From: Acrasis kona
Lineage: Eukaryota > Heterolobosea > Eutetramitea > Acrasida > Acrasidae
Assembly (NCBI GenBank): GCA_026419775.2
Contig: JAOPGA020000512.1
Span: 1-51,212 of the forward strand
DNA length: 51,212 nucleotides
Direction: 5' to 3'
Part shown: positions 41,192 to 51,100 of the stretch, one piece after another
Layout: each line of letters begins with the position of its first letter
Position numbering within the stretch: the stretch's first letter is position 1
The notes under the pieces: generated by a model
Database searches by the model: none
Told to the model about the DNA's origin: nothing
Seen by the model: only the letters and a program-made list of their open reading frames with translations
Position numbers and translations under genes: made by a program

Positions 41192-41419
41192 TGTTAAATT
41201 CTTGCTTCTCTTTTTTTGTGAAGATAATCTGCCATTTTTATACCGTAGAGATATTATCACCCATCAATCATAAATCACTTCGAGCAGGTTTCATATTACT
41301 ATATTTAGTGTGGGTCCTGTAGGACATCAGGACATCAGTGATAAAATTCTTTTTTAAAATAATTGGGAGGTGTTTACAAAATATTAGGTGCCCAACTATT
41401 TGCAATAGTTTACATTTAT

Positions 41420-42211
41420 TTAATATATTAGATATTTCATAAAATTAAATAACAATAATATCGATCTGATAAGGGCGAATATGTGACTGGGATAGAAATG
41501 CACTTTTTGTGTCTTATGTCTTATACAAAACATTCCAAAAAATCCACCGTAACTACCCAAGAAGTTTGATGTCAAGAGAACTGTCTCTGGTGTTCTTTCT
41601 CTTTTCGACAAGGATGCCATTTTATCATTATACATGAAAAGGAAGGCACAAATATCTGCTCCAACACATATTGATGACATTAGGCTTAGATATTGCCATA
41701 AAACGAGTCTTGTCATAACAATAATTGCAGTAAGTAAGAAGAAGTAATATATGAAGTATCTAATCCTAGGGGAGAGTTTCCTTCGTGTCCTTTTACTCAA
41801 TGTACTTAAGTGTTTGATGTTGCTATTTTTTATTAACCCAAGTTCAAATGACCTTTTCGAAATCACTTGTGGATATAACTTTCCACGAAGTTTGTATTGG
41901 TCACCGACCTTCAAAAGTCTAGATTCCTTTTGCTCTGACTCTTTTTCGATCAGCTTTTGATAATACGAATCTACTCTCTTCAAGTTTGAACCGATACGCA
42001 AGTGTTTGATAATGTCACAGATTGAAACTGGTCTGTTTACTTTTTCAAGATGTGCTAAGACTAATTCGATGAATGCACTGGTTTTTCTTTTTTCTTTTGT
42101 GACTGATGATTTGGGTGATTTTGTTTTTACACAAGTGTTCTTGTTTTCGACCTTTGTTCTTGAAGTAAAAGAATTTAACTTCGGATCTAATGCGTGTTTG
42201 TTTTTCTTCAT
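41420..42211 (-). CDS. Winged-helix-like N-terminus fused to DUF1294 membrane domain
   Basis: Single exon, 263 residues. Residues 1-45 are Lys/Ser/Thr-rich. Residues 46-110 form a compact helical unit (SAFIELVLAHLEKVNRPVSI, CDIIKHLRIGS, then RLLKVGDQYKLRGK) like a winged helix (HARE-HTH/H15 style). From about 150 there are hydrophobic segments (YFIYYFFLLTAIIVMTRLVL, then SSICVGADICAFLFMYNDKM), followed by RTPETVLLTSNFLGSYGGFF and RHKTQKVHFYPSHIFAL. These match DUF1294: Y-x-x-D-K, R-x-P-E-x-x-L, G-G-x-x-G-M, R-H-K-T-x-K. DUF1294 is mainly a bacterial membrane domain of unknown function. No presequence is clear. The fusion is discussed under findings. Confidence 0.82.
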   Translation of the reverse strand: MKKNKHALDPKLNSFTSRTKVENKNTCVKTKSPKSSVTKEKRKTSAFIELVLAHLEKVNRPVSICDIIKHLRIGSNLKRVDSYYQKLIEKESEQKESRLLKVGDQYKLRGKLYPQVISKRSFELGLIKNSNIKHLSTLSKRTRRKLSPRIRYFIYYFFLLTAIIVMTRLVLWQYLSLMSSICVGADICAFLFMYNDKMASLSKRERTPETVLLTSNFLGSYGGFFGMFCIRHKTQKVHFYPSHIFALIRSILLLFNFMKYLIY

Positions 42212-42559
42212 TTTTGTTGTATGATATGATTAGAACTTGAGAGTTTTTATTTGTTCTCTCGAAGGAATCCAGTTCAACCTTTCGAACACATTTTTGTAAT
42301 TTTAATGTTACAATAATTCAATTTTTTAATATGATTACTCCATTTAAATCAAAATTGTCATATCCATCATATGCTGATAAAACTTTCCTACTAGCAAAAC
42401 ATGTCTGAAAGAGCATTTCTTAAAAAGAGTTTTCCTTCACTTGTGATGCGCGTAGTCAACAACGCTAAAGAACTTCTTTAGTGTTTAGCTCCCAACTGAA
42501 TAATCGATGGACATCAGTTTGGTAACATAACAAAATTTAATAGTGAATGAATTTTATTA
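42212..42559. other. Intergenic, no gene seen
   Basis: About 350 AT-rich bases. No ORF, RNA or repeat was recognised. It probably carries the promoter of the DUF1294 gene and the 3' UTR of the CH-domain gene. Confidence 0.4.
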
Positions 42560-43457
42560 TTACAAGCCCAAAATTTGTTGTTTCTTTGTCTCAAACTCTT
42601 CTTCAGTTAAAATACCAGCGTCTCTTAACTCGGCAAGTCTCTCCAAATCATCAAGGGTACTGTCTTGTTGGGCATCAGTGTTTACAAATGATGATCCAGA
42701 GGTGGCCCTAGTGGGGGAAGATACATTCTTGACGATGTTGTTGTGGATGCTCTTTCCTTGTTCGTAAGCGATGGATCCGCTCATTTGTTGAGTTGTAGCA
42801 CCACGAATTCCGCTGTCTTTGGTTTTGACAACCTCACGGGAAGCATTAAGACCAGTCTCGTGCTTGTAACTTCCTTCGTATTGTAAACCAACGGTGTTGC
42901 TGGAGCGACGGAGTTGGTCCTCAGTGAACTGAATGTTACTCTTGTCAGCGAACTTGACACCGAGCAATGGACCGTCGTATCCTGGTAGCTTTTGTACAAC
43001 ACCACCAAAGTTGAACAATGACTGGATGACTTGTGGGATGTTCTTTCCTTCGTAGAGATCTACAGTTTGGAAGGAGTCGTGGGGTTTGAGTCCCATAGCT
43101 GCTCCGGCCTTCAAGAAGTATCCAATGTTCTCCATCTTCATGAATCTTGATTTTTAGAAGTACAACAAACAATGCAACTTACGGTAGCTTGGAGTTGTTA
43201 ATCTTGGGTATGGAACCTGGCTTAATAGTGTTAACTAGCTTGCATAAAAGTACACCATCCATGAGGCTCTCCTGGAAGTCTTCGCTTTTGAATTGCTCAC
43301 CAGTAACGGCCTCAATCCAATACCTAACATCGTTTTCCTTTTCCTTGTCGTACTTGGCCATCTTCTTAGCTTCTAGTTCAAGATCCATACCATAGATGGG
43401 GATACCATCCTTGTTGGTGACGACTTGGTTGGGATCGTATTGGATGTATGAGCTCAT
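42560..43457 (-). CDS. Calponin-homology (transgelin/calponin-like) protein with SHOCT tail
   Basis: Two exons, 43457-43183 and 43145-42560. The 37-nt intron gives 286 residues. A single CH domain occupies about 25-135: DVRYWIEAVTGEQFKSEDF, SLMDGVLLCKLVNTIKPGSI, then FMKMENIGYFLKAGAAMGLK and FQTVDLYEGKNIPQVIQSLF, as in transgelin/calponin. A degenerate calponin-like segment follows (SNTVGLQYEGSYKHETGLNA). The last 30 residues, LDDLERLAELRDAGILTEEE then FETKKQQILGL, are a SHOCT motif (L-x-x-L-x-x-G-I-I/L-T-E-E-E-F-x-x-K-K-x-x-L). It is an actin-binding or cytoskeletal regulator, with SHOCT probably mediating oligomer or partner contacts. Confidence 0.92.
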
Positions 43458-43621
43458 GGTTGATTGTTTTTTGTTTTGTATCTGACGTGATGTCTACGTC
43501 ACGTCACTTTAAACACACTTGACCCTTGAGTTGACCAAGATTGATTGGGGATGATTGACAGGGTCGCCACGCCAATTAATGATAACCATACTTGTAAAGC
43601 ATATAAAATTTTTCTTATTTA

Positions 43622-44836
43622 TTAATGTTGATGTTTTGGTGCGCAAGTGGGGCAGTACCATTCGCCGTTGGGTGGAGTCTCTGGATTTATTCCTACGCAT
43701 GCAAAGTGGTACCACTCCACCGGACAGTCGTAGTCATCACAAGCAATCATCTCTCCATAAGATGTCTTTTGGCATATACAATAAACAGGTTCATCGGTAT
43801 GAACAGGCATGTCAGGTTGGGCAGTGACAGCAATTGGAGCTTTCTTTGGTACTCTTTTCCGCGGAAGTGTATTTTTGGATTTTTCATCGTTGCCCGCCAT
43901 TTCCTGAAACGATCTTTTGTTCTTTCCGGAAGATGCTGGTGTGGAAGGTGTTTTTTGTGATTTGGATGAAAACCCATTTTGATGAGAGACCTTGATAACA
44001 AGAGAAGGCTGCACGACAACATCGGGAACTAGAGGTGGAGGTTGCATGTCGTCCTCAAGTTGAGGTTGTGTTTGTGGATCGTGTAAATGTGATGGTTGGG
44101 CTTGAGCAGATAGTGCTGGATGCTTCATGGATGCAAGTTTTTGTTGAGCAATGTCTTTGGATCTTGTAGAGACAGGAGATGTCGGCCTAGGCTGATTCTT
44201 TTTCTTCTTTTTGTTTTTTGAGTCTGTAATGGCATTAGGAACAGCTAAGGCTACTTCGCCTAATTGATCTTCTAAACTAAACTCTTTGTCACTCATGGAC
44301 ACTAAATTCCTAACTTTAGATTTGTTACTCTTTTTCGCGCCACCCTTCTTTTTTGTAGAATTTGTTGCCACGGCAACATGCGGTGACGTTGTATTGTTTA
44401 TAATGTCTTTTTCTCTTTGCAAAAAATCGGAAAACTTTGCAATCTCGTCGTCAAGTTTGCGGATAAACTTATCGACTGTTTCGTAGGTTTGAATGGCCAC
44501 AACTAATTTTTCTTCGCTCGTTTCTAATACTTCTTTTAATTGCTTTTCGACCCGCTCATGATGCTTCTTTTGTTGTTCTTTGATTTGTTTTTTTCCAACA
44601 CCGGGAGCTACTGTTATAGCAGGTGGTGTCGCTACTTCCTTTCTTACGTTCTCTATTATTGTTGCACACTTTTTGTCTAAATCCCTTATTAGCGTCAAAT
44701 TATGGTGCATGTCAGTCGGAAGTATTGAAAGTGCTTCGGGAAAAAGTTAGATAGTGCTTCAAAGAAATAATTTGGTACATTCGACGTAGTTTTCGAGGAA
44801 TAGAGGCTGCCCGGCAGCATTTAGTATGTTGGACAT
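43622..44836 (-). CDS. ING family chromatin reader (PHD finger)
   Basis: Two exons, 44836-44779 and 44733-43622. The 45-nt intron ends CTATCTAACTTTTTCCCGAAG, and the product is 389 residues. Splicing restores the ING N-terminal helix: [20 protein letters not shown], then LIRDLDKKC (family: Y-L-D-x-I-x-x-L-P-x-x-L-x-R-N-x-x-L-x-x-x-L-D). A basic, low-complexity middle includes SNKSKVRN and [12 protein letters not shown]. The C-terminal PHD finger is complete: [38 protein letters not shown], with C4-H-C3 spacing and the W and acidic residues of H3K4me3 readers. ING proteins are subunits of histone acetyltransferase or deacetylase complexes. The start codon is 48 nt from the divergent MIR gene. 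Confidence 0.95.
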
Positions 44837-44884
44837 CTATAACAGAAGAAAAATTGTAACGAACAACCAACATCGATTCAAACA

Positions 44885-45631
44885 ATGAGACAGAGGGTTC
44901 CAACACCATCAGATGACGATAATGTAGATATCCAAGAAAAAATGGACGACTATATAAGATCGATGAATAAAAAAATCGATTCACTTAAATCAGAACTTTC
45001 TAGTTCGGTAAACAAAATCGAAACAACTCAAACTCAGCATCGTTCTCAATTAAATACTTCGAGAATCATCATATCTATTATAATACTTCTTCTATCACTT
45101 TGTATGGGCCATCTATATTTTCAATTGCGTAATCAATCTTCCTCCTCCGTCAAAATTCACTTTGGTGATATAATTAAACTTAAACAACTTAAAGAATCAT
45201 GTGCTTTGAACCAAAATTCAGAACTAAAAATTATCTGTAGCAACTCTCGTGACAATAGAGACTACTGGATCATAGAGTCAGCCGTCGGCACAACCAAGGA
45301 CCTAATAAAACTCAATTCAATCGTTCGCCTCAAACATTCTACGTCTAATTCATACATAACTTCAGAGATTGGCGAGAAAGTGACCTCGACCAACTCACTG
45401 GATACCTCAACGCACTGGCGCATTATATCTTCTGACTTTAGAACTGGATTAGTCGCAACAGGAATGGCACTGTCATTTGTTAACATCAAGACCAATCGGT
45501 ACTTGTATGATGAAAATGTACGATACGAGCGACCAAAGACTGGAGTTTCAACAATCAAAGCAGATTATAGGACAGATCTAAGCAGTATGTGGAAAATTTT
45601 TGAAATAAAAAACAGATTCTTAATGGAATAA
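44885..45631 (+). CDS. Single-pass membrane protein with MIR-like domain
   Basis: 248 residues. A polar N-terminus (MRQRVPTPSDDDNVDI) and a short coiled coil (MDDYIRSMNKKIDSLKSELS) precede a membrane segment at about 60-80 (IIISIIILLLSLCMGHLYFQ). The C-terminal 165 residues look like a MIR/beta-trefoil: VKIHFGDIIKLKQ, LNSIVRLKHSTSNSYITSEI, THWRIISSD, FVNIKTNRYLYDE, MWKIFEI. MIR repeats occur in SDF2, protein O-mannosyltransferases and IP3 receptors. A type II ER/Golgi protein with a lumenal MIR domain is the likely topology. The function is unknown. The stop codon is within AATAAA and only 1 nt from the stop of the convergent gene. Confidence 0.75.
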   Translation: MRQRVPTPSDDDNVDIQEKMDDYIRSMNKKIDSLKSELSSSVNKIETTQTQHRSQLNTSRIIISIIILLLSLCMGHLYFQLRNQSSSSVKIHFGDIIKLKQLKESCALNQNSELKIICSNSRDNRDYWIIESAVGTTKDLIKLNSIVRLKHSTSNSYITSEIGEKVTSTNSLDTSTHWRIISSDFRTGLVATGMALSFVNIKTNRYLYDENVRYERPKTGVSTIKADYRTDLSSMWKIFEIKNRFLME

Positions 45632-45632
45632 A

Positions 45633-46377
45633 TTATAGTGTATTTGCTTGTTCTTTCTTCATAATGTCATGATAGTAGGATGTACATTTCGAAACTTGTG
45701 CGTCGTCATCTAAACAGTCAAGTGCGTCGACAACGCTTGATTGGTTCCAGACTTGAGGGTTGTCTTCAATCCTTTTCATTTTGGAGAGACAGGTTTGCAC
45801 ACTTTGTTTGCAAAGAGACATGTACATGCATGTATTCCATTTGTTAAGTGCGGTGACTTGATGTTCTATTGGAAGGGTTTCATTTACACTGTTGTATATT
45901 TCTCTAGATTCGGCGAAACATTGCTTTGCCGCTGCTTCGTTTACTCTATCAACGTTATATTGATGTACATCTGAAATCTCTTCGGTTAGACGAGCTCCCT
46001 TCCTTAAATGCTTGGCAAAAATCTTTGCCGCTGAACCATTACTCCCAATAAAAGTTATAAGCTCCTCATACGCAGCTTTTGCTTTCTTTGTATCTTGATC
46101 ATTTTGAAAGCAATCACGAATTCTTTTGTCAGTTTCGTGTTGTGGTTGTTCTAAAGCATTCTTTGGAAGACATTTTGCAGCCCCATCATCTAAACTCGAT
46201 AACACACAAGACACAAATCTGTCGGCACTTGTTTCGTCGCTGTGATCTTTTCCACCTTTAGCGAATGAATATTGTTCACTTACCTCCTGCACCGATTAAT
46301 TCTCTCTCGCAACCAAGGTTTGTAGCATCATTTAGAAGAAAATCTAGGTGGGGAAGAAGACTGATATCTTTCTTCAT
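45633..46377 (-). CDS. Helical Cys-containing protein, unknown function
   Basis: Two exons, 46377-46284 and 46246-45633. The 37-nt intron (GTAAGTG...GGAAAAG) gives 235 residues from ATG 46377 (MKKDISLLPHLDFLLNDATN). The protein is almost wholly helical and charged, with about ten Cys, often in spaced pairs (CERELI; VSCVLSSLDDGAAKC; NTCMYMSLCKQSVQTC; DCLDDDAQVSKC). No twin CX9C array, signal peptide or membrane segment is clear. Family not recognised. Disulfide or metal binding is possible but unproven. Confidence 0.7.
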
Positions 46378-46504
46378 TTTTTATGTTAGAGTTGTGTGAC
46401 AGTTCAATAAAAACAAGACATAGATTGTACAAAGTGTTAATTCTTTTAATGATACACGAACCCTCTTCGATGATCGCGCTATTATGTAATCAACTAACTA
46501 TTAT

Positions 46505-47683
46505 TCAAAAGTTCATCGACGCAACAGCCCTTGCTACATATTTGGCGACTTGCTTACGAGTTTCGCTGCAATACTTCTGACGAACGGCAATGTTCTTCAC
46601 TCTTTCTGAAGTCTCTTTTGCAACTTTCACCATAAAGTTAACACATTCTTGAATGTCCTCTACAACGTAGCCTGAATAGTATTCCAAGTCATAAGTCCAT
46701 CCAATAGAAGGTGTGTTGTTCAAAGCAGACTCAATCTTGTTACCAATGTAAATAGCTGCGCAGGCAAGGACGCTTGGCTGGAATTGAAGCATCTCAATTT
46801 CCTGTTGGACAAGTTCACAGAGGTAGTTGGCCATGAATTGGGTTCTAGTGTTACATTGTCCGCACTTCAAATATCTTCTTAAGAAGGGGAAAACAGTAGC
46901 AACAGTAACGTTAAAGTTCAAGTGGCTGAGCATGACACGTTCCATACGGATAATTTGATCTTTTGAACAAGAGTCAGCACTTAGACGAACGTACTCATTG
47001 ATTTCGTGAGCAAATACTTCTTCGTACTTGGCGGCAATGAGCATTGCTGTAACTCCACAAAGTTGTAGTTTGTCTCTTGATACCTGCTTGACGTCAAGGA
47101 AACGGTCAACAATGTTTACGGCAAGGTACAAAGTCTCAGGTTGGAATCTTAACTTGAGGTGGACGTCTACCAACCAGTCGATAAGGATAGCACGCATGAA
47201 CGGGGAAATGTCTTGCTGTCTTTCCATGTAGTTTGCATCGGGTAGGTACCTTGACTCAATCTGCTTAAAGTGGTCCATGATATCTTCACAGTAGCTTGAT
47301 ACGTGTTGTGGATCATCTTCATACAACCTGTCAATACCAGGTGACTTGAGCATGGAGGAGTTCTTTTGTTCCATTTGCGACCAGTCCAAATCAAAGGTTG
47401 GAGCATTGGGTGTTTGGAAAAAAGTGGGCTTCTGCTCAGTTGTTAGGTTTGTACAAACTGGGGCAGGTAAAGATCTTTGTTGGGTCTGGACTTGCTTTGC
47501 CACAGCTTGGTGTGCGTGAAGAGTATACTGTACATTGGAAATATTGCTCAATGGGGCCCTAATACTTGAAAAAGTAGCTTGAGTCTGCTTAACCACACCA
47601 CCATTTAGATTGCGAGAGGGAAGCGCCTTGCTGTTCATTGTTGGAGCGGCATTCTCGTCTTGGTAGAAAGCGTGGCTATGCAT
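46505..47683 (-). CDS. Mitotic cyclin (A/B type)
   Basis: Single exon, 392 residues. The N-terminal region holds an APC/C destruction box, RAPLSNISN (R-x-x-L-x-x-I-x-N). The cyclin box follows: FMRAILIDWLVDVHLKLRFQ, PETLYLAVNIVDRFLDV, LQLCGVTAMLIAAKYEEVFA, EINEYVRLSADSCSKDQIIR, then MERVMLSHLNFNVTVATVFP. A second cyclin fold (ANYLCELVQQEIEMLQFQPS) comes next. The M-R-A-I-L-I-D-W-L-V signature is that of A/B cyclins. It activates a CDK at S-M phase and would be degraded by the APC/C. Confidence 0.95.
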   Translation of the reverse strand: MHSHAFYQDENAAPTMNSKALPSRNLNGGVVKQTQATFSSIRAPLSNISNVQYTLHAHQAVAKQVQTQQRSLPAPVCTNLTTEQKPTFFQTPNAPTFDLDWSQMEQKNSSMLKSPGIDRLYEDDPQHVSSYCEDIMDHFKQIESRYLPDANYMERQQDISPFMRAILIDWLVDVHLKLRFQPETLYLAVNIVDRFLDVKQVSRDKLQLCGVTAMLIAAKYEEVFAHEINEYVRLSADSCSKDQIIRMERVMLSHLNFNVTVATVFPFLRRYLKCGQCNTRTQFMANYLCELVQQEIEMLQFQPSVLACAAIYIGNKIESALNNTPSIGWTYDLEYYSGYVVEDIQECVNFMVKVAKETSERVKNIAVRQKYCSETRKQVAKYVARAVASMNF

Positions 47684-48135
47684 CTAAAAGTCCTTAACGC
47701 ACAAGTGTTGTTCTTGGTACATTTTATCAGGATTGTTTTTGTTTTATACTGCATAGGCCAACCAACGCTGTGTAACGTAAAGTCAACCCAGCGATTAGTT
47801 TGATTTATTGTCATTGGTTAACGGGAATCCTTGTTTTGTCGAAAATAATGGTTGTGTAGTCAATCTCAGGAGTGGTTTTTAAAAAACTCAAGAGTTCAAT
47901 TGATCAAAGCGAACATAAATGGTTTGAATGACAAGAGTTCCAATTGATTTATGAAGCTTCGTTCATATAATATAGTCATCAAAAAGCATTCAATTTAGCT
48001 CGCTTTTCTGATAATAAAAAGGCATCAATCAGCACAAATAAAAAATACTCGTACAACACTTTACGCCTCCAACAACAAGACCACACCCAAACCAACAAGA
48101 TTAAAATTTTCAAAATGTATTTGTTTATTATTATT
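47684..48135. other. Intergenic, cyclin upstream region
   Basis: 450 AT-rich bases between the cyclin start and the 3' end of the uS5m-like gene. A CATTGGTTAACGG (CCAAT-like) word lies near 47812. No ORF or RNA gene was seen. Confidence 0.35.
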
Positions 48136-51100
48136 TTAATACCACCCAAATGAACCACGATTGGCCCTCACATTGCTCATATAATCCTTACAGTGCGTCT
48201 CCGATGCATACACGCGTTGACCCGTAGCATTCTGTGTCCATTGCTTGGTTCTCAATTGATCCAAAATCTTGAAGAAACACATCAACACGCTCGTCAATCC
48301 ACCATTACCCCAATAAGTAATCATCACCTTGCGCAATCCTAACCATTCGCACACTTGAGTCAACATTGGACTGGCGCTCACTCCGTCATAAAACCACGGT
48401 ACCATCTTCATGCTGATCGCTCCGTGCTTCGCCGTGACAGTGGAGTGACAAGCCAGTCCCTGATAAGTCTGCACCGAACGAATATTACGATATGACTGCA
48501 ACCTGGCCTCCTCCTGAGCGCCCATCACCGATGGACTCTGTCCGTACGCCAATCCAATCAATCCATTCTTGCTTCCCACCATGTGCCAAGCGTGGAATTC
48601 CCTCCATCTTTCCTTTTGGTTTCATGACCACGTTTCTACCGGTCTTTAAACAAATTTCTTGGAATTTAATCTTTGCGAAGGAATGTTTTCCCAAATTCAA
48701 TCTCTTTTGAATGGCGACATCTAATCTGACGTCATCGAACGGACTCATTGCAAGTTCGAATTCATCAAATGTGGTGATTTGTTTTTCGGGATGATTATAA
48801 GCATCATCCACGACTGCCATCTCGTCGATATCGAACCAATCGCCTCTGTTAGGTCTCTGAATGTGTTCTTGATTAGATTCCCTGTCCTTGTCATGGAACG
48901 GATTGCCGTCCATATAAGCATTCATTTGCTTACCTTCGTCCAAGTTACCAGAGGCATCGAATCCAGTTCCTGCGTATCCGCTTCGATCGTTATAAGTACC
49001 GTTGGACAACACGTCCTCCAACATGGCATCGTACTTGTAGAAACTACGACGAGCTACTGGATATCCCAATAATCTGGGTCGAATGCTGTACTTGAATTCT
49101 GATTCGTCCAAGAATTCGGAATGGTTAATTATTTTTTCGTACTCCTTGTGTTCTTGAAGTGGCTTTCCGTCGCTCGTTTCTAATCGAGCTGGAGGGGCGT
49201 TGGATGGGAACGAATGGTCTCTTCTCTTTGGTGGCACTCGGAATACTCGAGTGCTTTCGTGACGTAGGTCGTCGGGCAGAGGGAACACCTCTTCGTTGGA
49301 GGATCGATCCGTTGCTAATTGTTGTTTGGTTCGATCGGTTACTTGTCTATAATCCATCCATGGTTGTAAATATTTTTCGATCAGATCAATTTTAAATTGT
49401 ATGGGATCATCTTCCGACATGTCTTGTGGTATTTTGTTATGATCGTGTAAATATGGATAATTCGAATCTTCATCTAATTTGTAATCGTCGTCGAATACTT
49501 CGGCATTTGGATGTTCCGTCAGGAATTGACTCAGACGATCTCTTTTTTTTGCATTTTTTTCTGATTCAATTTCGGGTTCCGCTTGATGATGATCGTCATT
49601 TGTGGTCGCGGCAGCATCGGCATTTTCTCCATCCGAAAATTCTTGTTTTTTTGGTCCCTTTGTTTGTGATCTGAGATATTCGATGCTTTCTATGGTATCC
49701 TTGTATTTGTGTCTTTGTCTATCCAAACTGGCAATTTGCGCGGTCACGTTATCTGCCCAATCTCTCCATTCTTCGAGCGTCATTGGCTCCGTGGCGAGTA
49801 AATGTTGGGGAACGCCTTGTTCGGCTTGTATGTGAGTTGGGAAGGTGTACAGTAAATGTGTTTCTTGCATTTTGTAAAGCGCGGGTAGGATGTGTTCTCC
49901 TTGCGTGGCGACGTCGACGTTTACCAAATGATGTCCTTCGATCATCTTGCTGTTCAACCATTCTTCTCTCCTCATTTCTTCTCTGAAATGTTGAATGGCA
50001 TTAGCTCCCATTACTTTCGCACGCATCATTTGTTTTTGAATTTCGCTCACCAAACTAATGTGATTGGTCAATCGGAGATAATCTACGAATCGAATGCGAA
50101 TGGCTGGTTCGACGGAGAGCAACCACATGAGCAAATCGTTGATTAGTGATTTTTGGGTGACGATCCCATCGGTGGCCATTTGTGCCCATTCTTGTTCTCT
50201 GGCGGTGATCGGCAATCCCTTTTCGAAATCAGTCATGAGCTCCGTGTAACGAGATGCGTTGAAATCCAACATTGGAATGTTTTGTTGTGAAATTTCAGCT
50301 TGCAGAGATGCTTGAATTCTTCTTGCTTCTGATCCATGAATTGTCATTTCTTCTTTGGAGGCAGTCATGGCGAATGCATTTTTTAATTGAACCAATTCTT
50401 CATCTTGTTGATCGGGCGACGGTAATTCTTCTCTCATTACCATCTTTGCCCAATTGGTAATGGTCGGATCGAATTCGTTATTGTATTCTTCTGGGAACAC
50501 TGTGTAATGTTCTCTGAAGGATACATCCTCCGTGGCTTCTGCTTCATCACGTATGAGTTTGTCTTGTTCCTCTTCTAATTGCTCTTCTTTTCGTCGGTGA
50601 TACTTTTGTAATCTCCTTTCGTTTTTGGTAACCTTGGACGGTCTGTTAATGTATGGATCTGGATTGTTGAGAATTGATTTCGAAGGCGACGGTGGTAATG
50701 TCAATGCTGATGGATCCTTAATGATGAGTTTCGATGATGGTGGTGTTGATGATGTCAACGGAACATGAACCAACATGTCATCCAATCGTGATAATTGTTC
50801 CGTCTTTTTTTTGGATGGTTTTAATGTAATTCTTTCTTGATGTTTTGGCCATTTTTGATTGACCTTCGAAAATCATTTTTCCATTTTTATCTCTCTTGGC
50901 TTCTCTTTGTGATAAAATCATCTCGTCTAGCGGATCTTCGGTGTGACTATATTCATCTTGTTTGATCATGTACTTCATTCCAGAATCATCCTTTAGTTCG
51001 AAATCCTTATTGTACCATTTGGTGGTTCCATCGGGCATGGTCACCTCCAACATGTAAACTGGATTGTTTTCGGTGTCATATAGATATTGACCGGATGAGT

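Noticed and set aside
50836-50863. 28-nt intron explaining the 5' frame change in the uS5m-like gene
   Set aside because: Shorter than any other intron seen (35-46 nt), with a GTC donor and no branch-like TAAC.
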